A stretch of DNA of 64,000 nucleotides from Terribacillus halophilus (GCF_900162685.1 NZ_LT727827.1:686200-750199), one strand, 5' to 3'. Positions 35,621 to 45,110 are shown, counted from the stretch's first letter. Notes: generated from the letters alone by a model not told the origin. Program-made: numbers and translations.

Positions 35621-36970
35621 TTACTTCGTTCCTAATACTTGTTCAATCACAGTAACGACTCGATCTGCGTAACGCTCGCAGTCTTCTTTTGTCGGTGCTT
35701 CGACCATCACACGCACAAGTGATTCTGTTCCAGACGGCCGTACAAGCACACGGCCTTGATCGCCAAGCTCCTGTTCCACTTCAGCAATAGCGTCCAGAAT
35801 CTGCTGGTTCACAAGTGCTTCCTGTTTATCTGTTACCGGGACGTTTTTAAGAATCTGCGGGAAGATCTCTACTTCGCCGGCAAGTTCAGATAGCTTCTTG
35901 CCAGTCTCCTTCATTACATTAACAAGCTGCAACGCTGCAAGCATGCCGTCACCAGTTGTCATGTAATCTAAGAAGATGATATGTCCAGACTGCTCACCGC
36001 CGAGATTATAGTTGCCGCGGCGCATCTCTTCCATCACATACCTGTCACCAACAGCCGTTTTGTTACTCTTGATGCCGTGCTGATCCAACGCACGGTAGAA
36101 ACCAATGTTACTCATTACAGTGGAAACAACCGTGTTGTGACGCAAGCGTCCGTTGTCATTCAGGTATTTGGCACAGATGTACATAATCTTGTCCCCATCG
36201 ACAATTTGACCTTTCTCATCAACAGCAATCAATCGGTCACCATCGCCATCAAATGCAAGTCCGATATCCGCCTCTTTTTCCAGAAGAAAATCACGTAATG
36301 TTTCTGGATGAGTTGAACCAACATTTTTGTTGATATTCAGTCCATCAGGGGATGTACCGATTGTGGAAATATCTGCTTCCAGATCTGCAAACAAGTGTGT
36401 AGCAATGGAAGAAGTTGCTCCATGAGCACAGTCGATTGCGATATGAAGTCCTTCAAAATCATTATCTACTGTCTGTTTCAAATACTGGATATATTTCTGA
36501 CCGCCTTCAAAGTAATCATTGATTTGGCCAAGGTCCGCTCCAGATGGGCGAGGCAGTTCATCTGTCTCTGCATCGATTAGCTGCTCGATTTCATTCTCTT
36601 GTTCATCAGAAAGCTTGTAACCATCCGGACCAAAGAATTTGATTCCATTATCCTGAACTGGGTTATGAGAAGCAGAAATCATAATACCTGCAGCTGCCCC
36701 CATGTTCTTCGTTAAGTAGGCAACACCTGGTGTGGAGATGACACCAACTCGCATCACTTCCGCACCAATTGATAATAGACCGGCAACTAGAGCGCCTTCT
36801 AACATTTCACCAGAGATACGTGTATCTCGCCCGATCATTACTTTCGGTCGATCTGCAGACGTTTTTGTTAGCACATAGCCGCCATATCTTCCTAGTTTGA
36901 AAGCAAGCTCAGGGGTAAGCTCCTCGTTCGCAATCCCCCTGACACCATCTGTCCCAAAATATTTTCCCAT
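35621..36970 (-). CDS. glmM: Phosphoglucosamine mutase
   Basis: A 449-residue alpha-D-phosphohexomutase that converts glucosamine-6-phosphate to glucosamine-1-phosphate. It opens with [14 protein letters not shown]. The phosphoserine motif ISASHNP has Ser at 101, the metal loop is DGDGDR near 240, and the C-terminal phosphate-binding loop is [12 protein letters not shown]. It lies downstream of cdaA and cdaR, the usual Bacillus arrangement; in B. subtilis GlmM binds and inhibits CdaA. Confidence 0.98.
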   Translation of the reverse strand: MGKYFGTDGVRGIANEELTPELAFKLGRYGGYVLTKTSADRPKVMIGRDTRISGEMLEGALVAGLLSIGAEVMRVGVISTPGVAYLTKNMGAAAGIMISASHNPVQDNGIKFFGPDGYKLSDEQENEIEQLIDAETDELPRPSGADLGQINDYFEGGQKYIQYLKQTVDNDFEGLHIAIDCAHGATSSIATHLFADLEADISTIGTSPDGLNINKNVGSTHPETLRDFLLEKEADIGLAFDGDGDRLIAVDEKGQIVDGDKIMYICAKYLNDNGRLRHNTVVSTVMSNIGFYRALDQHGIKSNKTAVGDRYVMEEMRRGNYNLGGEQSGHIIFLDYMTTGDGMLAALQLVNVMKETGKKLSELAGEVEIFPQILKNVPVTDKQEALVNQQILDAIAEVEQELGDQGRVLVRPSGTESLVRVMVEAPTKEDCERYADRVVTVIEQVLGTK

Positions 36971-36999
36971 TTGTTACCTCTCCTTCACATGGCTCACAG

Positions 37000-38325
37000 T
37001 CACTGTGTTTGTGTCTGTGCTTGTGTATCTGTATTTGATTCTTCTTCTGTATTCGTTTCTTCCTCGGTAGTTGTTTCTCCAGCAGTTGTTTCAGCAGCCT
37101 GCACGGTGATTGTCGCCTCATCTTGGCTTAACGAGAGCTCTGTATTATCTGGACCTGCCACATCAATTGGCACGGTCTGCTCGCCCTCTTCCAAGTCGGC
37201 TGCATCAATCGTAGCCGTAATATCTTCAGCTGAAAGTCCTTCAATGACTTCTCTTGCACCACTTATCGTCACATCGATCTGCTCATTCTGCGGATCATCG
37301 ATTGAAGCTTCCAAGTCTTCCGGCAAGTTCTCGATTGTTACGGGCACATCATCGATTGTCGTCTCGCTTGTCTCTTCCAATTCGATTGCAACGGATACCT
37401 GCTCGTCACTCACAGCGCGCACGTCTTCCGGCAAGGTAAGCGTTGCATCTACTGTTTGGTTTTCTTTGATAGCAGACAAGTCTATTGCCTCTGTACTAAT
37501 AGAATCAATACCATCTAATGCATCCTGCGATCCGTAGATGGTTACTTCATTCTTCTCCGGTGTCAAAGAAGCGACCGAGATATCTTCCGGCACCTTCCCT
37601 TTTGTTTTCACTTCTACTGGGACGGTCTTGCTTGGGTTACTCACCTGTACCGATACTTCTACTGTTTCAGGTTCTACATTCACACTTAGCTCGTTTCCTT
37701 GCGCATCATACACTTTAACAGGCGCTTGCTTGCTTGTGATATCACCATCAATACCTGTCAGATCTACATAAGCCCGTACACTGCTAATTTGATCAATGAT
37801 CTCCTGTGTACTTACGATTGAAACCGTCTGAGGTTCCACTGTAGAGCTATCTACTTGATAACCTGCTGCCATCTGGTCTTCATTGGTATAGCCTACGTTC
37901 ACATTAAATTGCTGTGAAGCTTTTTCTTCAATTGTTACTTCAACCGATGCTGGCTGCATATACACTTGCAGGTTGTCCGATACATTCTCGTACTGTATTT
38001 TCACCTCATGTGTTCCGGTATTCAACTCTGTCAGATCCACGTAAGCTTGATAGTTTTTCTGCTGTATAGCAGCGCGTACATCACTTGCCGGACCAACAAG
38101 CTGCATCGAGATATCCTCCGGCACACCGCTCACAACATATCTTGAATCATCAATACGAATGCCAACTGGCGCACTAACCGTATTTGTTTCATCAGAACTT
38201 GTAACCGGAACAGACCCTGCCCGATTGTTTACATCGGCTTCCGCACTCACGTAGGCATAGAGAAGGACAGCAAACACGAGTGATACAACACGTAATGTCC
38301 ATGGACTTTTTAGCCATTTATCCAT
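37000..38325 (-). CDS. cdaR: CdaA regulator with YbbR repeats
   Basis: From the chosen ATG (38325, preceded by GGAGGGG) the protein has 441 residues. An N-terminal membrane segment (WTLRVVSLVFAVLLYAYVSA) is followed by about four YbbR repeats outside the membrane and an acidic Thr/Glu-rich tail. It binds and modulates the diadenylate cyclase CdaA. The start overlaps the end of cdaA, so the two are coupled. The longer frame upstream begins inside cdaA and lacks a ribosome site. Confidence 0.93.
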   Translation of the reverse strand: MDKWLKSPWTLRVVSLVFAVLLYAYVSAEADVNNRAGSVPVTSSDETNTVSAPVGIRIDDSRYVVSGVPEDISMQLVGPASDVRAAIQQKNYQAYVDLTELNTGTHEVKIQYENVSDNLQVYMQPASVEVTIEEKASQQFNVNVGYTNEDQMAAGYQVDSSTVEPQTVSIVSTQEIIDQISSVRAYVDLTGIDGDITSKQAPVKVYDAQGNELSVNVEPETVEVSVQVSNPSKTVPVEVKTKGKVPEDISVASLTPEKNEVTIYGSQDALDGIDSISTEAIDLSAIKENQTVDATLTLPEDVRAVSDEQVSVAIELEETSETTIDDVPVTIENLPEDLEASIDDPQNEQIDVTISGAREVIEGLSAEDITATIDAADLEEGEQTVPIDVAGPDNTELSLSQDEATITVQAAETTAGETTTEEETNTEEESNTDTQAQTQTQ

Positions 38326-39142
38326 TCTTACCCCTCCATCTTCTAGCCTTGGAACCGGAAGCAGGAACACCAATCTCTTTCGTTAAAATCTCCTTTAGTC
38401 CGTCCGATGTGATGTCACGGAATAATTCGCCGTTCTTCGTACAAGAAATTGCTCCGGTCTCCTCGGAAACGATGATTGTCAATGCGTCCGTCACCTCACT
38501 GATACCCATCGCTGCACGGTGGCGCGTCCCAAGCTCTTTGGAAATAAACGGACTCTCTGACAGCGGCAAGTAACACGCAGCTGCTGCAATCTGGTTTTCT
38601 TTCAATATAACAGCTCCGTCATGCAGAGGTGTATTCGGAACAAAGATATTCGTCAGTAATTCGAATGTCAGATGTCCATTCACTGGTATACCAGTTTCTA
38701 TATAGTCCCCCATGCCCGTTTCACGTTCCAGTGTGATAAGTGCACCAATTCGCCGCTTTCCCATGTAGTTACACGATTTAACAATTGCCTCGATCTTCCT
38801 ATTCGTTTCTTCTTCCTCAGAGCGTACATTACGGGAGAAGAAGCTGCCTCGGCCAAGCTGTTCCAGCGCACGCCTTATCTCCGGCTGGAAGAGGACGACG
38901 ATGGCAACAAACCCCCACGTAATCGCCTGCGAACTCAAAAAGGCGAGCATCGGGAAGTCGAGTATCTGCTCACTACTCAGGAAAGCAATAATAACGACGA
39001 TGAAAATCCCCTTTAATAGCTGGATCGCTTTCGTTCCCCGTATGAGCATCAAGACTTTGTAAAAGATGAACCATACTGCTGCAATGTCCACGATAATCCG
39101 CAGTATGGATATGATGGAAAGTTCACTTAATCCCCCAAACAT
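38318..39142 (-). CDS. cdaA: Diadenylate cyclase
   Basis: From the ATG at 39142 (AAAGGACG upstream) the protein has 274 residues. Three N-terminal membrane helices precede a DAC domain with the catalytic motifs LHDGAVIL (DGA) and GTRHRAAMGIS (RHR). It makes cyclic di-AMP from two ATP, the second messenger for potassium and wall homeostasis. It is followed by cdaR and glmM, its known partners. The motifs are intact. Confidence 0.96.
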   Translation of the reverse strand: MFGGLSELSIISILRIIVDIAAVWFIFYKVLMLIRGTKAIQLLKGIFIVVIIAFLSSEQILDFPMLAFLSSQAITWGFVAIVVLFQPEIRRALEQLGRGSFFSRNVRSEEEETNRKIEAIVKSCNYMGKRRIGALITLERETGMGDYIETGIPVNGHLTFELLTNIFVPNTPLHDGAVILKENQIAAAACYLPLSESPFISKELGTRHRAAMGISEVTDALTIIVSEETGAISCTKNGELFRDITSDGLKEILTKEIGVPASGSKARRWRGKNG

Positions 39143-39300
39143 GGATACACGTCCTTTTATATATGAATAGCTCAAATTTCTTCGTTCATTATAGCACAGT
39201 TCCTCGGCCACAGTCGCTTCCGAACGGGATGGCTGTTTCCCCTTTACTGTACCCTGTTATCTTACCGTAATACAGGCCTGTACCGCCAATAATTAGGGTA

Positions 39301-39329
39301 AAAAAAGAGCGCTTCTTAAAAGCAGCTCT
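39301..39329 (-). terminator. Terminator after rsiW
   Basis: Imperfect stem AGAGC-GCTT / AAG-GCTCT followed by a run of T on the minus strand, between rsiW and cdaA. Confidence 0.55.
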
Positions 39330-39340
39330 GGAAATGTGTA

Positions 39341-39958
39341 TTAAAATGTAAAAACTTGTTTCATGTGAAACCATAACCAGCCAAACATTCGGTCTATCTC
39401 TTGGTATTCGCCTGTTATATTATCTGCCGCTGCCATATTTGCTTTCGCACCGGCTCCTTCTACAAGGTCTCCATTGAGAATGGTGACATCTCCGTCAACT
39501 TCTCCTCTAATATCCAAATCGCCATTTTCCACGACAAGGTCCCCCTCGACCGTCACGCCTTCTGGAACAATAACGAGATCATTTTCTACAATTAATCCTT
39601 CTTGTTTCGAAACGCTAACACTAGCATCATTGTTCCAAGCAGAAAATACGCTTGTGAACATGAACAGGAAGAATACCGCTGCTGCAGTGATGACGGGATG
39701 TGTGCGGAACCATCTCATATATCCGACACGTTTCTTTTCTTTCGGTAACTTCGCCATAACACTGGCTGTGAATCCAGCTGGCGCACTTAACTCATAGGCA
39801 GCTCCGCTGAGCAGACTCTCTGTTTGTTTGAGTTCCTGATAATGCTGTTGGCATTCTGGACATTCGTGCAGATGCTCCCGAAGAAGCTGTGCTTCTTCTT
39901 CCGATGCATCGCCATCCAAATATTGATGCATAAGCTTGAGGCTTTCTTCACAATTCAT
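39341..39958 (-). CDS. rsiW: Anti-sigma-W factor
   Basis: A 205-residue membrane protein. The N-terminal zinc-containing anti-sigma domain shows HLHECPECQQHY near residues 29-40. One membrane helix (VITAAAVFFLFMFTSVFSAW, about 88-108) is followed by an external region with short beta-like repeats (VEGDLVVENGDLDIRGEVDG). It holds sigma-W inactive until it is cleaved under envelope stress. It lies 13 bases after sigW, as in B. subtilis. The external part is longer and more bactofilin-like than a minimal RsiW. Confidence 0.92.
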   Translation of the reverse strand: MNCEESLKLMHQYLDGDASEEEAQLLREHLHECPECQQHYQELKQTESLLSGAAYELSAPAGFTASVMAKLPKEKKRVGYMRWFRTHPVITAAAVFFLFMFTSVFSAWNNDASVSVSKQEGLIVENDLVIVPEGVTVEGDLVVENGDLDIRGEVDGDVTILNGDLVEGAGAKANMAAADNITGEYQEIDRMFGWLWFHMKQVFTF

Positions 39959-39971
39959 GCATTCCCCCCCT

Positions 39972-40535
39972 TTACACGTGGCGTAATTTTTTCCTTAGTA
40001 GCTCTCTGCCACGATGGATTCGGGTCTTCACTGTTCCGAGTGGAAGGTCCAGGATTTCGCCGATTTCCGCTAATGACAAGTCATCTAGAAATCGCAGCAC
40101 TATAACACCACGATATTTGGGCGGCAGGGATAGAATTTCTTTATGAATATTACTTTGCAATTCCATGTTCTCGACTTCCTCCTCAGGAAGAGCCTGATCA
40201 GCTGCAAGCTGCGAGTACATATCCAATCCTTCCGTTCCCTTTACCTCTGCATCTAGATGATAATCCGGCTTTTTCTTCCGCAAGCGGTCAATACTTAGAT
40301 TTGTCGCAATCCGGTAAAGCCATGTGGAGAATTTCCGGTTCTCATCAAAAGAATGAATATTGGTGTAAGCACGGATAAATGCCTCCTGGGCGATATCCTG
40401 CGCTTCGTAAGTGTCTCCTATCATTCGGAATACAATATGGTATACCTTGTTCTGATAAAAGGAAACTATCTCCTCAAAAGCGGCTTGATCACCCTTCTTG
40501 ACGTTCTTTATATGATGTTTTATGATGTTCTCCAT
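39972..40535 (-). CDS. sigW: ECF sigma factor W
   Basis: A 187-residue ECF sigma factor. Region 2 contains DIAQEAFIRAYTNIHSFDEN and WLYRIATNLSIDRLRKKKPD; region 4 contains LSLAEIGEILDLPLGTVKTR. Sigma-W turns on genes for resistance to membrane-active and wall-active agents. It forms an operon with rsiW and has a sigma-W type promoter upstream, so it is autoregulated. The ATG is preceded by GGGAGG. Confidence 0.96.
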   Translation of the reverse strand: MENIIKHHIKNVKKGDQAAFEEIVSFYQNKVYHIVFRMIGDTYEAQDIAQEAFIRAYTNIHSFDENRKFSTWLYRIATNLSIDRLRKKKPDYHLDAEVKGTEGLDMYSQLAADQALPEEEVENMELQSNIHKEILSLPPKYRGVIVLRFLDDLSLAEIGEILDLPLGTVKTRIHRGRELLRKKLRHV

Positions 40536-40566
40536 GAAAATCCTCCCGCCAAACTGCGGCTTCTTA

Positions 40567-40596
40567 ATAACGAATGAAGTTCTGAAAAGGTTTCAC
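40567..40596 (-). promoter_or_regulatory. Sigma-W autoregulatory promoter
   Basis: On the minus strand TGAAAC (40595-40590) and CGTTA (40572-40568) are 17 bases apart, matching the sigma-W consensus and located just upstream of sigW. Confidence 0.85.
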
Positions 40597-40744
40597 TTTC
40601 ACAAAAAATATCTTAAAACCCTTAAATGATGCCCGCAACAGTTTTTATCTTTTTTCGATTTTTTATCAATTTAATGTTTTAATTAAAATAAGAAGGGTAT
40701 TCTCTACTTAACGAGAAATAGTATATCAGATTATGGAGGTAAAA

Positions 40745-40906
40745 ATGATTACTGCAGACAATATTTTGGAAAAAATTGAACAAACCCGCAACCGTATGCT
40801 TGACCTCTCCCGCCGTCTTCCGCTTACATCCGACGCTGTCATTACTGCAAGTGTTCAGCTGGATCATCTGCTAAATGAATACGAAAAACAAAGAAGACAC
40901 GTTTAG
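40745..40906 (+). CDS. Spo0E-family aspartyl-phosphate phosphatase
   Basis: A 53-residue protein with GGAGG before the ATG: MITADNILEKIEQTRNRMLD and then SVQLDHLLNEYEKQ, where the SxxLD motif of Spo0E-type phosphatases is clear. Members remove phosphate from Spo0A and so delay sporulation. It is transcribed divergently from sigW and has its own terminator. Confidence 0.85.
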   Translation: MITADNILEKIEQTRNRMLDLSRRLPLTSDAVITASVQLDHLLNEYEKQRRHV

Positions 40907-40908
40907 TG

Positions 40909-40949
40909 AATAACAGCCTGCTATGCAGAGACAAGCTGTTATTTTTTTT
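40909..40949 (+). terminator. Terminator of the spo0E-like gene
   Basis: Stem AATAACAGC / GCTGTTATT followed by a T-run. Confidence 0.75.
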
Positions 40950-40982
40950 GCACAAAAAAAGCACGTACAAGGTACGCACTTT

Positions 40983-41474
40983 TTAACGGTGATCTTCCGC
41001 CCACACGCCGCGTTTAATGAAGTAGGCCTTTATATCGTCATGGAAACCTACACTCACTTCTAACGAAAACGCCTCTCCGCCAGCCCGCTTATAACATTCA
41101 CTGAACCAAGCAATCATCACTTGTTCATCCGCTTTTTCCACAGCATCTTCCTGCAGTTCACGAAAAGCTTCAAAGCTGTCGCTTGCATGATCAGGAAGCT
41201 GAAAGTAAGGGATTTCCTCGGCCACTTCTTCACTGCCGCCAGCATATTTATCTCCCATTTCTTCGTAATACCGCTCCTCGCCATCACCATCAAGCGCATA
41301 ATACATAATTGTCAGTTCAAATGCCATTGGCTCTTTGAATAATCGAAAGGCAATCTTCTCTACTTCCGGAAGAAACGGCAGCTGAAATATCTGTTTCAAT
41401 TCGGCTATCACGTCTTCTGAATGTTTTTCTAATGAAACACTTACCGCTTCGGTATAATCTTGTATGGAAAACAA
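40983..41474 (-). CDS. Conserved-type protein of unknown function
   Basis: A 163-residue acidic protein (EVEKIAFRLFKEPMAFELTI, LDGDGEERYYEEMGDKYAGG, EVSVGFHDDIKAYFIKRGVW). It appears soluble and alpha/beta. Codon use resembles that of the core genes. It lies between the spo0E-like gene and niaP, facing the former. Not recognised. Confidence 0.7.
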   Translation of the reverse strand: MFSIQDYTEAVSVSLEKHSEDVIAELKQIFQLPFLPEVEKIAFRLFKEPMAFELTIMYYALDGDGEERYYEEMGDKYAGGSEEVAEEIPYFQLPDHASDSFEAFRELQEDAVEKADEQVMIAWFSECYKRAGGEAFSLEVSVGFHDDIKAYFIKRGVWAEDHR

Positions 41475-41532
41475 AGCGCCAACCTCCTTCGTGCTCTCGC
41501 TCTACTTTACCATACAGGATAGAAATAACGCA

Positions 41533-42756
41533 TCAAGCAAGCGTCTTGCCTTTCGTCTCTTCTCCAAGAAACAAAACAGCTGCAGCTGCAACCAAAACCG
41601 TCACACAAAACAGAAGAAAAACAGCACTTACTGACCAACCAAGCGTTCCCCGATAGCCGATTAACAAAGGTCCGAGGATACCGCCAATTCTCCCGGCTGT
41701 TGCCGCAATACCCGAACCCGTCGCCCGCACAGCTGTTGGATACTGCTCTGGCGTATACGCGTAAAGAATACCGTATGCACCAAGATTAAAGAAGGAGAGC
41801 AGCATACCCGATGTCAGAAGCATAGCAGCCGATTCCGCATTACCAAACAACACCGCACTTATCGCTGTACCGATTAAAAAGATAATTAGAATTGGCTTGC
41901 GCCCAACTTTTTCGATAAGCCATGCTGCCGAGAAATAACCTGGGAGCTGCGCAAGCGTCATTATCATCACGTACTCAAAGCTTCGCACCATATCAAATCC
42001 CTTTTCCACCATCACACTAGGCAGCCATAAGAACATGCCATAATAACTCAGCATAATACAGAACCAAACGATCCATAGCATTGCGCTTCTTTTTGCAAAT
42101 CCTTTTGCCAGCAGCTGCCGAATTCCAGCCATAACAGATTTCTTCTCTTTTAACTTCGTATAAGAAGGAGAATCAGGGAGATTTTTGCGAAGCAGCACGG
42201 CAAAGAGTGCCGGAATTGCTGTCAACAGGAGCGCAACCCGCCAGCCGAAAGCCGGAATAACGAAATAAGAAATGATTGCTGCTGCCAGCCAGCCGACTGC
42301 CCAGAAACTTTCCAGCAAAACGACCATGCGCCCACGCCTTTCCGGCGCTACCGACTCTGATACAAGCGTAGAAGCTACCGGCAGCTCCCCGCCAAGCCCC
42401 GCGCCAATAAAGAAGCGAAGTACAATAAAAATCAGATAAGATGCAGCCAAAGCAGACAAGCCGCTGCAAATGGAGAAGATTAAGATTGTAATCATAAATA
42501 CCGTCCGGCGGCCAATTTTATCTGCCATAATACCGAATACAAATGCTCCAACAGCCATACCGATACTATTTACACTGCCAATCCAGCCTGCTTGTTGCGA
42601 AGATAGACCCCAATCTAATGTCAATGCAGTGATAATAAAAGATAAAATTCCAACATCCATTGCATCGAATAACCAGCCCGTACCGACAATACCAAGCAGC
42701 TTGCGCTCGGACATCGGCTTCCCTGTCTTGTGACGCCCCTCTACTCTATGTTCCAT
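41533..42756 (-). CDS. niaP: MFS transporter, niacin permease type
   Basis: A 407-residue transporter with 12 membrane segments. It starts KLLGIVGTGWLFDAMDVGIL, carries the MFS signature DKIGRRTVF after helix 2 and GGELPVASTLVSE in helix 4, and resembles B. subtilis NiaP (YceI) closely throughout. It probably takes up nicotinate or nicotinamide for NAD synthesis. A GTGTCTTGACAC palindrome upstream resembles the NiaR operator and supports the substrate. The ATG follows GAGGTGCTGG. Confidence 0.88.
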   Translation of the reverse strand: MEHRVEGRHKTGKPMSERKLLGIVGTGWLFDAMDVGILSFIITALTLDWGLSSQQAGWIGSVNSIGMAVGAFVFGIMADKIGRRTVFMITILIFSICSGLSALAASYLIFIVLRFFIGAGLGGELPVASTLVSESVAPERRGRMVVLLESFWAVGWLAAAIISYFVIPAFGWRVALLLTAIPALFAVLLRKNLPDSPSYTKLKEKKSVMAGIRQLLAKGFAKRSAMLWIVWFCIMLSYYGMFLWLPSVMVEKGFDMVRSFEYVMIMTLAQLPGYFSAAWLIEKVGRKPILIIFLIGTAISAVLFGNAESAAMLLTSGMLLSFFNLGAYGILYAYTPEQYPTAVRATGSGIAATAGRIGGILGPLLIGYRGTLGWSVSAVFLLFCVTVLVAAAAVLFLGEETKGKTLA

Positions 42757-42800
42757 TCCAGCACCTCTATACTCTAGTATTTAACACCTTAAGTTTACAT

Positions 42801-42812
42801 GTGTCTTGACAC
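42801..42812. promoter_or_regulatory. NiaR-like operator
   Basis: Perfect 12-bp palindrome GTGTCTTGACAC about 45 bases upstream of niaP, similar to sites bound by the nicotinate-responsive repressor NiaR (YrxA). Confidence 0.55.
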
Positions 42813-42863
42813 CTTGTAAATCGTTTACAGAGGTATTTTGCCGAATATTTTGCGAAACATGAA

Positions 42864-42891
42864 AAAAAGCTGCATCATTCAGCAGCTTTTC
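42864..42891 (-). terminator. Terminator of ctaG
   Basis: Stem AAAAGCTGC / GCAGCTTTT with a long T-run on the minus strand, overlapping the end of ctaG. Confidence 0.75.
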
Positions 42892-43636
42892 CAGCAGATA
42901 AATTGTGATGAGGCGCTGCGGCCCGATACCATTGCCCGCAGAGAAGCACAATCAAGATAAGATCAACAAGATCACCGCCATAATACATCAGTACTGCCCC
43001 TTCTTTTGCCGCATCAGCTTCTACACCAGTTGGCGGATTTGCATAAAGGTACTTAGACAATATACCATGTCCTGCTAGTGCACCAACGAACACGAAGGCG
43101 CGGAAAAAATAGCTTTTTCGATAAGGTACCGGATCTGTATACAGCATAGCCATCGTAAACAAGTATCCAGCTGCAAATACATGCACGTGAACCAAGAACG
43201 ATACCCAGTTCACTTGGTGCATATATTCGTACAAAGAAGTGGTGTACAGAACCCACAGACCTCCAACATTTAATACTGCCGCAGTGACAGGATGAATAAG
43301 AACACGAGCATACATACTGCGAAATAGGTGAGAAACAGTTTGTCCGTGTTTCTGCGGTAGCGCACGCAGAAGCAGCGTAATAGGACGCGATAGCGCGATA
43401 AGCAGCGGTGCAAGCATACCAAGCAGCAAATGACCTATCATGTGGAAAACAAAGCTATGATGCGCATGCATCGCTACCGGCCCAGCAAGAGCCTGGACTC
43501 CAACTACAACGCCGCTTCCAAACAAGAGAAGCCGATGAATTGGCCAAGCCTCAAATTTTCTCGCCGAAAATTTCATTCCCAGCAAATAGCCAAGTATCGC
43601 TAAGAAAGCAATGATTAAAGCCAGTTTATCATTGTA
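42875..43636 (-). CDS. ctaG: Cytochrome c oxidase assembly protein (Caa3/CtaG family)
   Basis: From the ATG at 43636 (AGGAGG upstream) the protein has 253 residues and seven membrane segments. It carries HMIGHLLLGMLAPLLIALSR and RPITLLLRALP, typical of the Caa3_CtaG family, with several membrane-facing histidines that could bind copper. It is thought to aid insertion of copper into caa3 oxidase. It is translationally coupled to the upstream DUF2243 gene. No oxidase genes are nearby. Confidence 0.85.
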   Translation of the reverse strand, partial: YNDKLALIIAFLAILGYLLGMKFSARKFEAWPIHRLLLFGSGVVVGVQALAGPVAMHAHHSFVFHMIGHLLLGMLAPLLIALSRPITLLLRALPQKHGQTVSHLFRSMYARVLIHPVTAAVLNVGGLWVLYTTSLYEYMHQVNWVSFLVHVHVFAAGYLFTMAMLYTDPVPYRKSYFFRAFVFVGALAGHGILSKYLYANPPTGVEADAAKEGAVLMYYGGDLVDLILIVLLCGQWYRAAAPHHNLSAGKAAE

Positions 43637-44087
43637 CATGCTTTTTCCTCCTGGATAACCAGACAAGCAATATACCAATAACCATTAACACTGCTCCTAT
43701 ACCATTCCAAACGAAGTCATAATACAAAAGATTATCTACGTCATAACGTATCTGGTGAAGCCGCATTATCTTATGCTGAATGACACCATCATACACTTGA
43801 AAAACACCACTTCCTAAGCAGACCATCCCCAACCACAGCATCGGTACCATCTGTTTACGTCTGCGTAAATCGGCCAGCAAGAATAAGCCGCCGACTGTCG
43901 CAAACCAGCTGAACGCATGAAAAATGCCATCTGAAATCAACCCCAAACTAGTAGTAGACAGGTCATAAAAATGATGCCAATGCAGCAGCTGATGAAAAAC
44001 TGCTTCATCAACAAATGCTGCTAAACCAAAGCCAAATAGTACGCCGGAAAAACTATTCCTTCGATTATATGTAAGTTTCTCTTCCAT
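43629..44087 (-). CDS. DUF2243 membrane protein
   Basis: From the ATG at 44087 (AGGAGG at seven bases) the protein has 152 residues and four membrane segments. It contains GFGLAAFVDEAVFHQLLHWH and SDGIFHAFSWFATVGGL, the DUF2243 pattern with conserved histidines. It overlaps ctaG by eight bases, a pairing often seen with Caa3_CtaG proteins, so a role in copper or oxidase biogenesis is possible. Function is not established. Confidence 0.82.
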   Translation of the reverse strand: MEEKLTYNRRNSFSGVLFGFGLAAFVDEAVFHQLLHWHHFYDLSTTSLGLISDGIFHAFSWFATVGGLFLLADLRRRKQMVPMLWLGMVCLGSGVFQVYDGVIQHKIMRLHQIRYDVDNLLYYDFVWNGIGAVLMVIGILLVWLSRRKKHVQ

Positions 44088-44155
44088 CTTCATCCCTCCT
44101 GTTATACATCTCCCCCTGCTATTTTTCCCCAGAGATGCTGGGATAAACAAAAAAA

Positions 44156-44178
44156 GCACAGGAGTATGTCTCCTGTGC
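44156..44178 (-). terminator. Terminator of the tRNA cluster
   Basis: Perfect stem GCACAGGAG / CTCCTGTGC followed on the minus strand by seven T, downstream of tRNA-Ala. Confidence 0.85.
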
Positions 44179-44216
44179 AAAATAAAAAAGCCGCCCTATT
44201 GGACGACTTATATGGA

Positions 44217-44289
44217 TGGAGCCTAGCGGGATCGAACCGCTGACCTCCTGCGTGCAAAGCAGGCGCTCTCCCAGCTGAGCTAAGGCCCC
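44217..44289 (-). tRNA. tRNA-Ala (TGC)
   Basis: Cloverleaf on the minus strand with GGGGCCT / AGGCTCC acceptor, anticodon loop CTTTGCACG (TGC) and GTTCGATCC. CCA is not encoded directly at the end. Last gene of the nine-gene cluster. Confidence 0.97.
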
Positions 44290-44292
44290 AAG

Positions 44293-44367
44293 TGGAGCGG
44301 AAGACGGGATTTGAACCCGCGACCCCCACCTTGGCAAGGTGGTGTTCTACCACTGAACTACTTCCGC
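44293..44367 (-). tRNA. tRNA-Gly (GCC)
   Basis: Acceptor GCGGAAG / CTTCCGC, anticodon loop TTGCCAA (GCC), GTTCAAATC arm. CCA is encoded. Confidence 0.97.
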
Positions 44368-44385
44368 CCTGCAGAAGTATTATGA

Positions 44386-44465
44386 TGCGGGTGGAGGGAC
44401 TTGAACCCCCACGCCGAAGCACTAGATCCTAAGTCTAGCGTGTCTGCCAATTCCACCACACCCGC
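44386..44465 (-). tRNA. tRNA-Leu (TAG)
   Basis: Acceptor GCGGGTG / CACCCGC, anticodon loop CTTAGGA (TAG), and a long variable arm as in class II tRNAs. CCA is not encoded. Confidence 0.96.
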
Positions 44466-44500
44466 GTAATAGAAGCAGTTACAAGAACTGATCTATAAAG

Positions 44501-44573
44501 TGAGCCATGAAGGACTCGAACCTTCGACCCTCTGATTAAAAGTCAGATGCTCTACCAACTGAGCTAATGGCTC
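44501..44573 (-). tRNA. tRNA-Lys (TTT)
   Basis: Acceptor GAGCCAT / ATGGCTC, anticodon loop CTTTTAA (TTT), GTTCGAGTC arm. Confidence 0.97.
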
Positions 44574-44602
44574 AAAAACATTCTATTGTATAAGAAATCA
44601 AA

Positions 44603-44676
44603 TGGCTGGGCTAGCTGGATTCGAACCAACGATCACGAGACCAAAACCCGTTGCCTTACCGCTTGGCTATAGCCCA
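44603..44676 (-). tRNA. tRNA-Gln (TTG)
   Basis: Acceptor TGGGCTA / TAGCCCA, anticodon loop TTTTGGT (TTG), GTTCGAATC arm. CCA is encoded. Confidence 0.96.
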
Positions 44677-44683
44677 ATATAGA

Positions 44684-44769
44684 TGGTGGAGGGAGTAGGA
44701 CTCGAACCTACGAACCCGATGGGAGCGGATTTACAGTCCGCCGCGTTTGGCCAACTTCGCTATCCCTCC
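44684..44769 (-). tRNA. tRNA-Tyr (GTA)
   Basis: Acceptor GGAGGGA / TCCCTCC, anticodon loop CTGTAAA (GTA), long variable arm. CCA is encoded. Confidence 0.97.
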
Positions 44770-44777
44770 AAACTATC

Positions 44778-44853
<76 letters not shown>

Positions 44854-44955
44854 ATTTATTAATTTATTTGGTTTGTTTCAACCGCCACGAATGATATCTT
44901 ATCATCTATTGTTTAGCTTGTCAACATCTTTTTCAATGTTTTTTTATCAAGCAAG

Positions 44956-45031
44956 TGGTGGAGGATGACGGGCTCGAACCGCCGACCCTCTGCTTGTAAG
45001 GCAGATGCTCTCCCAGCTGAGCTAATCCTCC
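44956..45031 (-). tRNA. tRNA-Val (TAC)
   Basis: Acceptor GGAGGAT / ATCCTCC, anticodon loop CTTACAA (TAC). CCA is encoded. Confidence 0.97.
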
Positions 45032-45038
45032 AACTTGA

Positions 45039-45110
45039 TGACCCGTACGGGATTCGAACCCGTGTTACCGCCGTGAAAGGGCGGTGTCTTAACCGCTTGA
45101 CCAACGGGCC
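45039..45110 (-). tRNA. tRNA-Glu (TTC)
   Basis: Acceptor GGCCCGT / ACGGGTC, anticodon loop CTTTCAC (TTC). First gene of the cluster; CCA is not encoded. Confidence 0.96.

Noticed and set aside
33405..37537. Long frames on the plus strand across glmS, glmM and cdaR
   Set aside because: They are antisense shadows of strongly conserved genes and lack ribosome sites.
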